From: Anthonomus grandis grandis
Lineage: Eukaryota > Arthropoda > Insecta > Coleoptera > Curculionidae
Length of the DNA: 64,000 nt
Direction of reading: 5' to 3'
NCBI RefSeq assembly: GCF_022605725.1
Contig: NC_065551.1
Span: 28,334,001 to 28,398,000 of the forward strand
Part shown: positions 25,201-37,600 of the stretch, one piece after another
Layout: each line of letters starts with the position of its first letter
How positions within the stretch are numbered: the stretch's first letter is position 1
The notes under the pieces: generated by a model
What the model saw: the letters and a program-made list of their open reading frames with translations, nothing else
Told to the model about the DNA's origin: nothing
Database searches by the model: none
Translations under genes and position numbers: made by a program

Positions 25201-25890
25201 TTATTATTGTTTTGGACTAAGTCATAAATAAATTGCTTTTGTCAGGTCAGGTTTTACTATTTACATATTGGTTAGTGCTGCCTAAGTGAAAGCGTATTTT
25301 CAAACTTCTAAAAAACACTGGATAATTAACTACTAATTTACAATAGATAGATACCTCATTCACTTGTTGTTTACATGAAATCTGTTAAAAAATTAGGCCC
25401 CAATCACCACTTAAGTGGAGTTATTTTGTGAACTGAAATTTTACTGTCACATCTATACTTTGAAGGCGTTTAGCTCATAACTAACTTTCTGAACTTAACG
25501 ACTTTTGCCAGAACTCTAACGATATATAGAAAGTGCTCACTTACTCAGCAAAGAGCGTTGATGTTCGCTTAACCGACCATTCAAGGTATTAACTTGATTT
25601 ACAATAAATTAGTTATAATAACAAATTAATTGACAATGTAAGCTTTATTATAATTTTAGCACTAGCCAAATGAAATCTCCAAAATGGCTATTATTCAACA
25701 TAACATAATTGTAACCTAGTTATACAAATAAGTGCCAATAAATCAGGCTAAATACCTGCTGTTACTCTCATCTTCATTTTACATTTAATCAGCTTTTTTA
25801 ATATAACCTTCTATAGGTATTTTTATTTTCATTAGAAACTTGTATATTTTATTTAAACTTAACTATTACAAATTTTTTATCAATTTATAC
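22241..25890. other. Intronic AT-rich DNA, no gene recognised
   Basis: The patch at 22835-22890 has several GTCA(A/T)(N)TGTCA-like steps (GTCAATTGTCATCTGTCA, AATGTCATCAG) reminiscent of insect DNA-transposon ends, with no partner found. 23859-23885 carries a degenerate hammerhead-like motif. The remainder is featureless to me. Confidence 0.4.
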
Positions 25891-26626
25891 ACAGGGTGTT
25901 CGAAAAATAGACGGAGATATTTTAATGGGTGATTCCTTGTAAAAAAATATGAGAAAAAGTCTCTATAAACATGGGTACGGAAATGCACAGTTTTCAAGAT
26001 ACAGGGTGATATATTTTTTTTTTAATATTTATTGTTAATTAATAATATTTATTTTTCTAGGAGAGCTGACAATTGTCAGTGTCAAACCTCCATGCAGAAA
26101 TAATTTTTTGGTTTTGAAGGTACCGGTGATTTTTACCATTACATTTAATTTTTACCAAAAATTATTGAACCAATTATGTCCAGTAGCATGCAATAAAACG
26201 GTATTTTTTTTTTGTTGAAAACAAAGTGAGATACGAATAAAATACAACAGGCCAAAAAGTTGTATTTTTAAATGCTTAATCAAACAATAAATATTAAAGT
26301 TGAAAAAAGGCAGTGGTGTACATTTTTTTGCCAATAATATTTGCTATGATGTCCCCGGGGACGCCACTGGACCTTATAATTTTAATCTAATTAGAAATAA
26401 ATTAGCCTTATAGAACTAAATTATATCGAGTAATAATGCCAAATATCAAAAGAATCGAGTAAATATTTTATTTAATATTAATAAAAAAATAATATTTAAA
26501 AAAATTATCACCCTGTATCTTGAAAACTGTGCATTTCCGGACCCATATTTATAAAAACTTTTTCTCACTTTTTTTTACAAGGAATCACCCATTGAAATAT
26601 CTACGTCTATTTTTCAAACACCCTGT
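25891..26626. mobile_element. 736-bp non-autonomous element with about 135-bp terminal inverted repeats
   Basis: The left end ACAGGGTGTTCGAAAAATAG is the near-perfect reverse complement of the right end at 26607-26626. The symmetry continues without net indel through the inner block AAGATACAGGGTGAT (about 25996-26010) and its partner at about 26507-26521, where position p pairs with 52517 minus p. The interior (about 26040-26480) has no transposase. ACAGGGTG appears twice within each arm, at the tip and about 110 bp in. The target duplication is not clear (flanks TATAC and ATAG). Family not identified. Confidence 0.88.
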
Positions 26627-28410
26627 ATAGAAAAAGGACGCTAAGCATCCATATTACCTACACCCACATTATAGCAGGTCACCCAGTACAAGTACCTCAT
26701 ATTTAAAAATAATAAAATTTTTACTTTGTTTCACTCCCTCAGTAGCGAAATATAATCGTACGTGATTAATAGGTAGTATCAACAAATAATTAAATTTAAA
26801 TACACTTAACAAACCAAAACTCTACAAGGTGGATAACTAACTAAGCAGTAAAATGTAGTCTACAATATTAAATATAAAAGAAAGTAATTAAACAACGAAA
26901 CAAAACAAAAAATAGAAAGAATTAAGACTAGGGTACTTAATTGGTGCTGCTATCGGGTGTAAAAATCTCATAGGAGGTTCCAGCTTTTATAGGAGCAAAA
27001 TGTTCCAAGTCGGCTAGTCACAAAATTGCTGACACACTGGTGAGAGTCCAAATGATATCAACGATTCAACTCAACCACCAGTCAATGCACAGCAAGTATC
27101 GCAGAATTCCAAAAGACGAATGAAAAGAATACAGAACAGATTAGAAGAAATATAAGAATATAATGAAAAACCAAAAGAAACCAAGGTAAAAAAAGAAGCA
27201 AAAACTGGGAAACACTCTCAAGCTAATGAGGGTTATCAAAAACGTGCTACTTAGGAATCTGATGCAGGGGATTTAATACTTTAATCCCCTATAAAGGGTA
27301 AAATTTTCAAAAATTTCAAAGACGACGTGCGGTCACAACTAGAACCTCTAGTCAACTGATAATGATCTCAAATTCTCTTCCTCTAAAAAAAACTAGAAAT
27401 AACGCAAATGCCAGAAAAAAATAGATACAAGTATTATTATAATTGTTATTAAAAAATCCTGTTCTTTCATTACATTTTTTACTTTCTTGAAACACACGGT
27501 AGAAATAATCATTTATGGCAGGTACATTAGAAAAACTTAAGGAAATTTAGAAAGTCTTTCTTACCTCTCTTGGAATTATATACATTGAGATCCTGCAGTA
27601 TTATGATGCTAATAAAGTGACGTTACTAGCACTACTGTCTTTTTCATATGCCTATAAATCCGTTCTTCTCTGACAAGCATGGCTTTTTCATGCTTTGCAG
27701 GAGGCTTCTTGGTAAAAATTTTTATTATTTTAATGATTACACAAAGAGGCTCTCGATACTCTTGATTTTCACTTTAAAATCACTATACCTAACGATTTTC
27801 TCATTGTGCTTGGATATCATGATTGTTAGGTATTGCGATCAATCAGTATGTTCTGACAACTGTTTTTGTTCATATTAATGATATCTTAATTATTGTGGTC
27901 TCTTATTTTTTAACTCTGATTGCCTTGGAACGACCTGACGCTTGGTATCATCCATAATGTGCTGAATTTTTTTCCGATATTTGGCACTCATATCTGCATC
28001 GGTTAGTCTAAACTCAGAGATTTATTGATGATATAAGATCGATCAAGGCCAAAGACACTGAAAGTTAGAGCAATATAGAAACTAGGTGGTAAAATATATA
28101 CTTCACTTGATTGTTTTTATTAAAGGCAAAGCCAGTTGCGGAATTACTGTAGACAGGATATAACAATAGTCATCTCTTTCACAATAATAGTATAGTCTTT
28201 TTGCAATATTCGAGTATGCGAAGAAAACAAAAGGAGATCCTAACATAATGAGAAAATACCAGGATTGCATTGAATACTGTCATAACGGTCATCTTAGACG
28301 TAGAATCGGGAAACATTGAAATAAATCTAAATAAAAAGCTTAAAAATAATTGTGCGTGAACTACAAGAACATTTTTATTTTTAAATTCAATTTTTTTTAA
28401 ATACGTGTCT
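26627..28410. other. Intronic DNA with possible old coding debris
   Basis: No complete element. 26940-27370 is less AT-rich and includes a short lysine-rich frame after 27100 (SKRRMKRIQNRLEEI, then a stop). 27889-28020 minus contains an open run with MSAKYRKKIQHIMDD and KRQVVPRQSELKN. I cannot assign either to a family; old transposon debris is the simplest reading. Confidence 0.35.
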
Positions 28411-31400
28411 ATTCATAGGCTCTAAAGAACAAAAAACTTGAGTTTTGTCCATGGTTTTATTAATAGGACTTATTTTATGTTTTTTTGTTGTCGTAGCAGA
28501 AAAGTGTCATATAAAACTGTTAAAAATGTGTATTCTTTAAACGTGAATTATTATAAAATATTTAATTTTCATAAAAATACTTTTTGTTAGATAAGTACTT
28601 TTATTCTATTGAAGCACGTTAAAAAAACGTATGAAGAATTTATAAACATTATTTGTATTTAAAGCATGATCTATTATTATTAATAAATATTTATCATGTA
28701 CAAATTTTTTGACGACCTTTAACTTTGAATATTGACTTCTATAGAGAGTACACGATCATATTTTATTTAAAAAAATTATTAATATTTTATTAAAGGCGAA
28801 CAGTATTATGGTTTTGTCCGTGTTAAAATAAATGACAAATTTCTATGATGCTATAAAGTGTTTTTTTGTTATTTGTATTTAAGCATTTGGCATCATTGCA
28901 TCAGAGATGTTGCAAGCAAACAAACTACCCCTAGTTCCATGGCATGCTAATTCTAGCCTTTCAATTTTCTAAGAAAATTATAAATCTATTTCTCAAGGAC
29001 AAAGATAAACAACCATCAACAGTCCTTAAGAGGATTCTTTTAAATGATTTCTCAGGTTTTTCAGGTAGTAAGTGTTCAATGAGTAAGGTAAGACCAAAAG
29101 TCAACAAAAACGAGTAATTTAACTCCCAAGACAAACTTTAAACATTGAGGAAAACAATGTAGCTTTTAGACTTTGATAACAGCCTAGAGCTAGTGGACTA
29201 ATAATTTAGAGAGATACCAGAAAAATGTGTAAAGGCCATAAGCGGACCTAAAGAAGTACCATACAAAGGACAGGCATACAAAAATATATACAAGAAAAAT
29301 CACTGAGCAAAACACACTATTTCTGGTCTAATTGTTATTTCCGATAGACAGGTACCAATAAAATTATATTATTATTATTAGTTTAATGAATATATTATCT
29401 ATCAAAAATTACTAAACATTCTTAATCTAAACCAGATTAACACACAAATAACATATTGGTTCTCAGATGCCAAAAATATATATAACACGTCCTTCATCAC
29501 CCCTAGCTAATTTTTCAGCCCCACATACCATCGTTTAAAAACACCCCCGGGACCATATAAAATGACGCCAAGACAGAGAATATTCCGCCAGAATATTTTC
29601 TTGGCACGTAGCGGCCGGACTGCTGAATATCTTACGAGCAAATCGATGAAGAAGGAGAACAAAATCCCCGAGGCCTTGTCCCGAATAATTTGCATAACTA
29701 GACTCTGGTATTTGTAAAGGACTTCAGCCTCCAGTGGGAATGTCTTTAGTTTGTTACAGTCACGGGCGCGACGAGGCTCTGGGCACTTCCTAATTTACCA
29801 CGTACCGCGCTCGCTTTATTTTGTTATTTTTAACAGCATTCCCGTGATGAAAACCGTTATTTCGTCGCGGCTCCTTTCTACCCAAAGATGTAAATTGGCA
29901 TTTAGGTAAATATTTAATAAATGAAATTTTATGCTAGTCTTTTCCTTCATTAAAAATTTTTATTTTATTAAATTGAAATAAGTTATATTAAGTAGCCAAC
30001 TCAACAAACACAGATAAATATCTGTTAGATTACAGGTGTTAGTTCAGAGATATTAAACCTCTATCGCTATGTCCTTTTATTGCAGCATAGAAAAACCCGC
30101 TAGCACCAAATTTCAGCAACTGTGCTCTAAAATATATTGAAGCTACAATTAGCAACATGGCTCGTGATTATAAATCAAGAAATCCGTCTGTTGATATTAG
30201 TTTGGGAAAAAATATTTATTTAAATACTGCTTTGCTGCATGTACAACAGATAAAGCTTGTCAAACCTCAGATATTTCGGGCAGGTCTGGTCTCAAAGCAA
30301 GTGGTATTCGCTCAGGAAGTCTTGGTAAGCGGTATAGAATAGAATATTAAGGAATTAAGGATTTAGGGCTAATTAGTATTAAGGAATTAGGGCTAAAGAG
30401 GTTTTAGCAAAAAGTATTTTAAGAAACCACCACTTTTTTTGATGATTTGTAAGGGTAATCTGAGGCTATTTCATCAACCTTAGGCGCTTTTACTTTCTGT
30501 AAGAGTCTTTTAAGTACGCATTAACTGCTTCCAGGAAGTTAAAGGTACCTGAGAGTCTTTTTAAATATTTAAGGGATTTTGCCTGCCTGTAAGAGTCTTT
30601 TAAGTATATCCAAACTTTTTGCCAAGCACTTCAAGGTTATCTGAGTATATTTCAAGAGTCTGAGGCACTTTCATTACCTGTAGTAGTTTTCAAAGTATTC
30701 ATAAACTGCTTCTAGGCATGTGAAGTCTCTGGAACACAAGAATATGGATATTATTGAAAACTCGAGATAGAACGTCAAATTCTTTAAAACGTAATAATTT
30801 AAATAAAAAACCTTCAAACGTCTTGAAATTTGAAGGATTGACTGCTCCAAGGGGGTATAAAGGCTGCATGGTTTTTGCAGAAAACGGGTTTAAAAGGAGG
30901 GTTGTTATAAGTCAATAAAACCAAAACTATGGGCAGTTTGTTGCAACATCTCTGATTCAAGGATGCCAAATGCTTATGTAAAAATTGCAAAAAATGCGGT
31001 TTATAATATTATAAAAATTTGTCACTTATTTTGAAAGACACAAAACAATACTACTATACCCCCTAATAAAATATCAAACATTTTTTTAAATAAACTATGG
31101 TAAGATACTACTTAATCAAATCGATATTCACTGTTAAATAAATATAGGTAATGTATTTTAGAGAAAAAGGTGACATGATCAATCCCACTGCTGATGCCAC
31201 CAACATAAGGAAGTGACGGTAGACCAGTGACGTCGTGAAAAAATATTTACATGACAAATATTTATTAATAATATATGTGTTTTAAATACACGTGTTTTTT
31301 TAATGCACTTCATTAGAACAAAGGTACTTGCGTAATAGGAAGCATTTTAATGTAAACTAAATATTTTACAAATTTCTTAATAATTCAAGGTTTTGAGATA

Positions 31401-31688
31401 CAAAATTATTAACATTTAGCAAAATTTTATTGTATTAAACGAATATCAATTTTATATCACTTATTTAATATCACATTAGATAATATATAAAGTGTTCTTC
31501 AAAGGGACAGTATGGCTATGTCGGAAAGCAATCTACCTAATGTCTTTATTAAAAAAACATAATACAATTGATAACTGTATAGGTATTATGCTATTTTTCT
31601 ACCAAGACAATAACAAAGAATAAAAAGAAGTCGTGTTTTTAAAATCATGGACAAAACCCAAGTTTTCTCTTTTTTGTAGCCTATTAAT
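28411..31688. mobile_element. 3.3-kb foldback-type element with long degenerate inverted termini
   Basis: Left tip TATTCATAGGCT and right tip (reverse complement TATTAATAGGCT) lead into matching blocks. The GTTTTGTCCATG block at about 28442 pairs with about 31656. The ATTATTAATAAATATTT…CATGTA block at about 28675 pairs with about 31250. The ATAAATGACAAATTT block at about 28830 pairs with about 31022. The AGCATTTGGCATC…AGAGATGTTGCAA block at 28883-28915 pairs with 30940-30973. The arms are therefore about 500-700 bp with many substitutions and indels. The 2-kb core has no recognised transposase. It holds a GC-rich island (29500-29890) and about 90-bp tandem repeats next to the right arm (30420-30735). 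Exact ends and target duplication are not resolved. Confidence 0.78.
30420..30735. repeat. About 90-bp tandem subrepeats, roughly three copies
   Basis: GTAAGAGTCTTTTAAGTA occurs at 30499 and 30589, and a diverged version (GTAGTAGTTTTCAAAGTA) at 30680, giving spacings of 90 and 91. Each is followed by a CAAACT/TAAACTGCTTC-type segment and a CAGGCA/GAAG-type segment. The array lies inside the foldback element, just before its right arm, where subterminal repeats of DNA transposons usually sit. Confidence 0.75.
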
Positions 31689-34600
31689 AGTTAAGTATTT
31701 TCAACATTATCATTTCACTTATACTCGTATTTCACATTCATGTTTTTATTTATGGTTATTGCTACAATCCCTAAGACGGTTTCCCCATATGTGATGTTAC
31801 GAAAGTATCGTTTTTAACTTCTGAAAAGATCGACTGTAATTATCTTTTTTCTATACTGCAGTTTTATCTATTTAGCCTACTAGCAAAAGTCACAATCGAT
31901 TTTTTGATTACTTTACTTGCAGTTCTAGCTTATAAACAAGATTGGTGAAATGGACCTATAAAATAAATTTCTTTTATAGACATGCTTTTAACAAAAACTG
32001 CAGGTTTAAAAAAAAAAAACGATATCTCTTTGTTACTGTGTTTTTTGCCGGTATAATTTTTTCTACGTTATAGCGAATATAGCATTTATTATAATGCTGT
32101 TTTATTGCTTTCCAAATCGGTAAAAAGCTTTTTCTCGTGAAAATTCAGCGTCGCCTTCGAGCTTTTTATTTAAGTGCGTATAAAATCTGATACAAAGCCA
32201 TTGTGCCAATGTATAGTCTTAAAACGGAAAGCGAGCGTACGTAGAAATTAAATTTATTTTCCATTTATTTAGTAATAAATCTTGTTCCTATATTTTTACT
32301 TTATTAAATTATTTTATTTCACTTGATCATAAGACAATTATGAAAAAAAAATCTGAAGCTTTATTCGAATGTTTACTAGACCCTAAAATTTACCAAAGCT
32401 ATTAAATTACATACGGACACCTTAAACTAGCCTGCCGATGGCAAATTGAACATGAAACGGGTTTTAGGAAATTAAATATGGAACACGAAACCTTTTGAAA
32501 TTCTCCCTAGTCACGCAACTTCAATTTTCATAACCCTTTCGACAACTAAGTGTAGAATTCAAGTGGTTTTACTTCCAAGTAATAAAAACATATATTTTAA
32601 GTAGCTTTAATAAATATCTAAACCTAAATTAAAATGTTTTAAAAAGATGAGTGCTGTGTATTTTAGAGTCGTAAGTAAATTCCTATTTATATAAAATGTG
32701 CAAGAATATTGGAGTAAAAGCCCTAAGGAACAAAAACAGATTTTTCTACGAACGTTTAATAAAAAGCTTATTATTTACGCATTTTCAATAGAGAATATTA
32801 TCTATTACTCACCCCGTGAGGAAGAGTTGTTAAAATAATTACCAGTCAGATGTTGCTGACATATAGCTTAAAAACTGACACCTTATAACATTAATAGAAA
32901 ATTAATAAAAATTGTGCATTCAAATCTAGTATGTATGGAGTACTGGAGTACGTTGAGTAAGTGATTTTCAGTAAAGGTCTTAGGAAAGTATATTATTCTA
33001 CATGCTCATAAAATAATATAATATGTCTGTACAGACAGTTAGATAGATGTTAGATAGCTATTGGAGAGTTATGTTATGGGGAACATCTAAAGGGGTAAAT
33101 ATAGCACTTATTGTATAGATCCTTTTAATGGAAAAGATATTTGCGCTTCTACTGTTCGTAATTTGTCGAATATGTATTATAAATTAATTACGAATTTTAT
33201 TTTAATGTAAACTTCCTTTATTAATAATTTAAATTTTTTTTAAATAACCATCAGATGCCTTTGACTGAGACTAAAATCAAAGTTGAAACGAAGATTCCTT
33301 TTACGTAAATCTATGTAGATACTGCTACCCTCAAATAAGATAATATTTTTTAAATCAATGTTTTTCCTATTATCAATAATATTTAAACTTTTTAATTACA
33401 TTTTCCTGTTCCTTAAAGAATACTCAAAAAACATCCAAAAAATAATGCAACGTACATGCTTTTTTGAGAATTCACGATCCTCATCGATCTAAATAATATT
33501 TATTCAAAGTATTAATCTCATAGAAACTGTGTGAAAGATGTTCACTGGGCTTTTATTAGGATGGTAACTGAAGTTGTTATCGATAACATACCTACTATAA
33601 ATACCATATTGGATTTTATTAGAATTAAAAGCAACAAATCCTAAATATTAATTTATAATCTAGAATTTAATTATTAATTAAATAAAGATTTAAAAACTAA
33701 TTTTTATTTTGTGTGTGCACAGCAACCAAAATAAATAGTTTTTCATTAATTGAATTTGTTCATTATAGCAGTGAGTTTTTACTATGTTTGTCAGTAATAA
33801 ATCAGAATGTCGCTATTTAATCTGAATTTCATTTAAATCAATTGGAACAATAAAAGAATTTTAAATGTCAGTCACGAAATAACATTTAAATTATTTTTCT
33901 TTTTTCACTTCAATAATATTTAAACAGAAATTACTTAATATATTTCCTATATACAATTTAACCAATTTAGAGAGTCTTTCTCGTAAGGTGGATGAAACTT
34001 CCATTTTTGTTAATCTGCTTAAGTGTGAGTTAACTCATTACACACACCTCTTTATATTTGAGCTCTTTGATCGTACTCAAAGAAATAGTCAAAATATTAT
34101 ACGTGTTTCGCCTGTACTGGGCAACATCAGATCTTCTGGTGTATTCACTAATAAAAAGAGAAAGAGATTAACAGCATTATATGTTACAAGTCCAGGGTAA
34201 AAATTAAAAGTTAACAAACTAGGACGAAGATCAGTTATCATAATAAAAATACGATGGTACTTTCGACAAATTTATTTTGCAATTTAATTTTTGGTGCTAG
34301 CTTTTTTAAAATAATATATACTCGGCTTAATTAAACTCTTGTCAGCATATAGTTCCCTAGTATCCAAACCGGAGGTACTACAGTTGAATATATACATTGG
34401 TTATTCCCTCCTAGTCACAATTAAATTTTTTCTTTGACTTGCCTTATTCAATTGAATAATTTATTTGATTTTTTCTATCTGCAGATAAATTTTTAAAGTG
34501 TAACAATTAATACGCATATGTTGCTTTTATGTATGTTTTTTAAGTATATATTTCAAAGTTCCAATACATTAAATTATAGTGGCATTCTTTTTTCCGAACA

Positions 34601-37600
34601 TCCTATACATTACAAGCTAATTAAGAATTCAAAAACAAAATGACCAATATCAACAACGTCAAGCTGTCAGAGCTAACAACATAAATAATTTCAGTCAAAA
34701 ATATGGTAATTAAATAAAAAACCGTAAAAAAAAAACTAAAATAATTTATGTATTATACATTACCGTACGTACCAAAAACCGTACGGAAACTTTAGTTAAA
34801 TATTTTGCTTTCATTTATATCTCTTTTAACATTTAATAAATTTCCCCATTTATCAAATTAATATACATAAAGCTTGAAATAGAGCACAAAAAGCAGTAAC
34901 TTATACCGAAAAGCTTTATCTAGACATTCCTTAATAATAAATTCTTGGAAACTAGACTGGGGGTAAGATTTCGGTACATAATTTAGTTAGTAATTAAGCC
35001 TCTTAAAACAGACGGGACCGTATCGATTTGGCACTTAATTTAGAAGTTGACCATACGACAACATAACTTACGGTTTTTCCTATAAAATAATATTTAGGCA
35101 TAATCTAAGATGATACTAATTATTTATTAGAATTAATTTAAAATTTGTTACCTGATAAAAGCCTGATCAACGTAAAAACATTTCTTTATTGGCATAATAG
35201 AAAATTTATATTCCCGAGACAAATTTTAATACACTTTTGCTAAAGTAATAAATAAACTGCAAATAGGTTCGTGTATTTTGAAACTAAAAGCTTAAGGATG
35301 AAGATTGTTTCATTTAAATGAAATTTTGTGCTTATACTTTAAGAAGAATGTTAAAACATTTATTAATTTATGTTTACTTTTTTTTATTTTTTACCTATTA
35401 GTGTCAAAATAGTACCTTTTTTATTTTAAAATAAGGCAGATATATTAATTTTATTCTACGAAAAACAATTTGCACCTTTGCGGAAATTAACACGCCAGGA
35501 AATGCGGAAAACAGATCACCTCAAAAATACGTTTTCATTAACCTAATACAAAATCTATATCCCCGAGACGGAGCTGCCGTTATGAAGAATTACGATTCCG
35601 AGACGGGAAAGCGGAAAAACTGCGGCGAAAACGTTGTGAACATTTTCGCAGTAAAATTTCATTTGCATCATCAGCATATCAAATCTACATATGGAATGTG
35701 ACATGAAATACTGATACTGCCTGTTCACGTTTTGGATTCGATTTAGATGCCCGAATTTTATTGACACATGCGGAGTATTTTTTCGACTAAAAATAAACTT
35801 TTATTTTGGATATGGCACTTTTCAAAACTGGACATATTTTAAATAAAAAGATGCTAGTTTTCACAATTTAAAGATTTCAATTATTGTGTTGATTCAAATA
35901 TATTATCATAAAAAATCATTTAAATGAAACATATCCTATAGTTTATAATAAAATTAATAATAAATTCATGACTAATAAATTTATTTATGACTTATAATTT
36001 TTATTGTGTCACATTAATTTAATTGAAATAAGACTTTATATACAAAACTCTTTCTTTATAAGAATAAGTTTTAACTTTTTACAAATTTTATTTGAAGCAT
36101 TGTTATCTTTTTTTACATATTAATTAAATGCTAAGCAAAATATACTTTTTATTTTAATTAACAGTATTTATACACAACAAATTAGAATAAAGTGAGTTGT
36201 TTCCATTTTCATTTCATATATAAATAATTCACTATTACATTTTATTTTAGTTATTTTATTAAAAAATATATAAACTGTGAAACTGCACTTCAACTGATAA
36301 ATAACAATATTTTGAAAGATTATTACAGCTCTAGCTAAATGAATATTATTGTTGTTTTATTTATAAATTTGTCAAAATATTTTTATATTTATGAATGGAC
36401 TCGACCTTAAATTTTTTCAATGGCTAATGTTTCAATAAATTCTTATAATGTATATATCAAAAAGTATTTCGACATATTTTATAAACTGTATATTTTAGAT
36501 ATTTATTTACATTCCGAGTTTTTGATTAATTGTAGATGCAAAAACTATTTTTAATTGTATGCAAATTGAACTACTTTTTTTTACTAGCAGTGCACTATTA
36601 ATATATTTTATAAGCAATTTAAATCAGTCGAAATATATGAAATTTATTTATTTTTTTAATAGAAAGTGTTGCAGGTTTAGGCGTTTAAATAACACTGATT
36701 TTTTTTTAAATGCCGACGTTGTCCCATTATTTGGGCCATTTTTAGGACTGGCAATGACACGTTACAGTTTACTTAAAATTAGGTAAAAAAATAAATAAAT
36801 AAATTAATTTATAAAATCATTAAACAAAAGCACTATAAAACAGGCAGTCTTATTTTCTTTATGACGTTATTCTTATTACGTTTCTCTTTCCCTACTATGT
36901 TATATTTATATCATATTTATTTAGGTTTTATAAGACAAAAAAATTACCTAGTTTGTTCATTTTCATAAAAAAATAAATTAAATAAAATATATTTTATGGT
37001 TTATAATTGATATATTAATAATTTCCACTTATTGTTACATTTATTTAATATAGTCCATTTTTTTCTTGTAATTATTATACACAAAAAATTATTATTTTTG
37101 TTAAATTATTGAATTCTATTTTATATTCTCATCTTAATATGATATGTTTTCATAGTAATTAAAGAAAATAAACTTAGATATCCGAAAGTCTTTTCTATAC
37201 TAATAAATTTATATAGACAAACTAGTAAATTTTAACCTTATACAAATTTTATTTTAAGCGTTATCATTTTTTTTTATGTATAGTATATATAAACAAGAAA
37301 TTAGAATAAAGTGAGTACATATCTATTTCTGTTTTAATTTATTTATTAATTTAATTGTAAACTGCAACGTTTCAATTCAACGTTAAAGAAGGTTTGAATA
37401 AAAACCAAAATATTAGCATTTCTTTTAAAATTAAATAAGTTTTATGTGACGTTTTAAACGTGCGACACTTTCTCTCCATCTTACACTTAGGACGTTTAAG
37501 TTTATTAATTAATTAAAATAAAAAGCGTTAACTTCGTTTCAGATTATATTATATTTTGGAAATTTTACCTAACGTTTTAATTTTAAACACATTTTACTTG

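Noticed and set aside
25880..26640. TA or TTATA target duplication for the 736-bp element
   Set aside because: Flanks (TATAC on the left, ATAG on the right) cannot be aligned to one duplication without shifting the ends.
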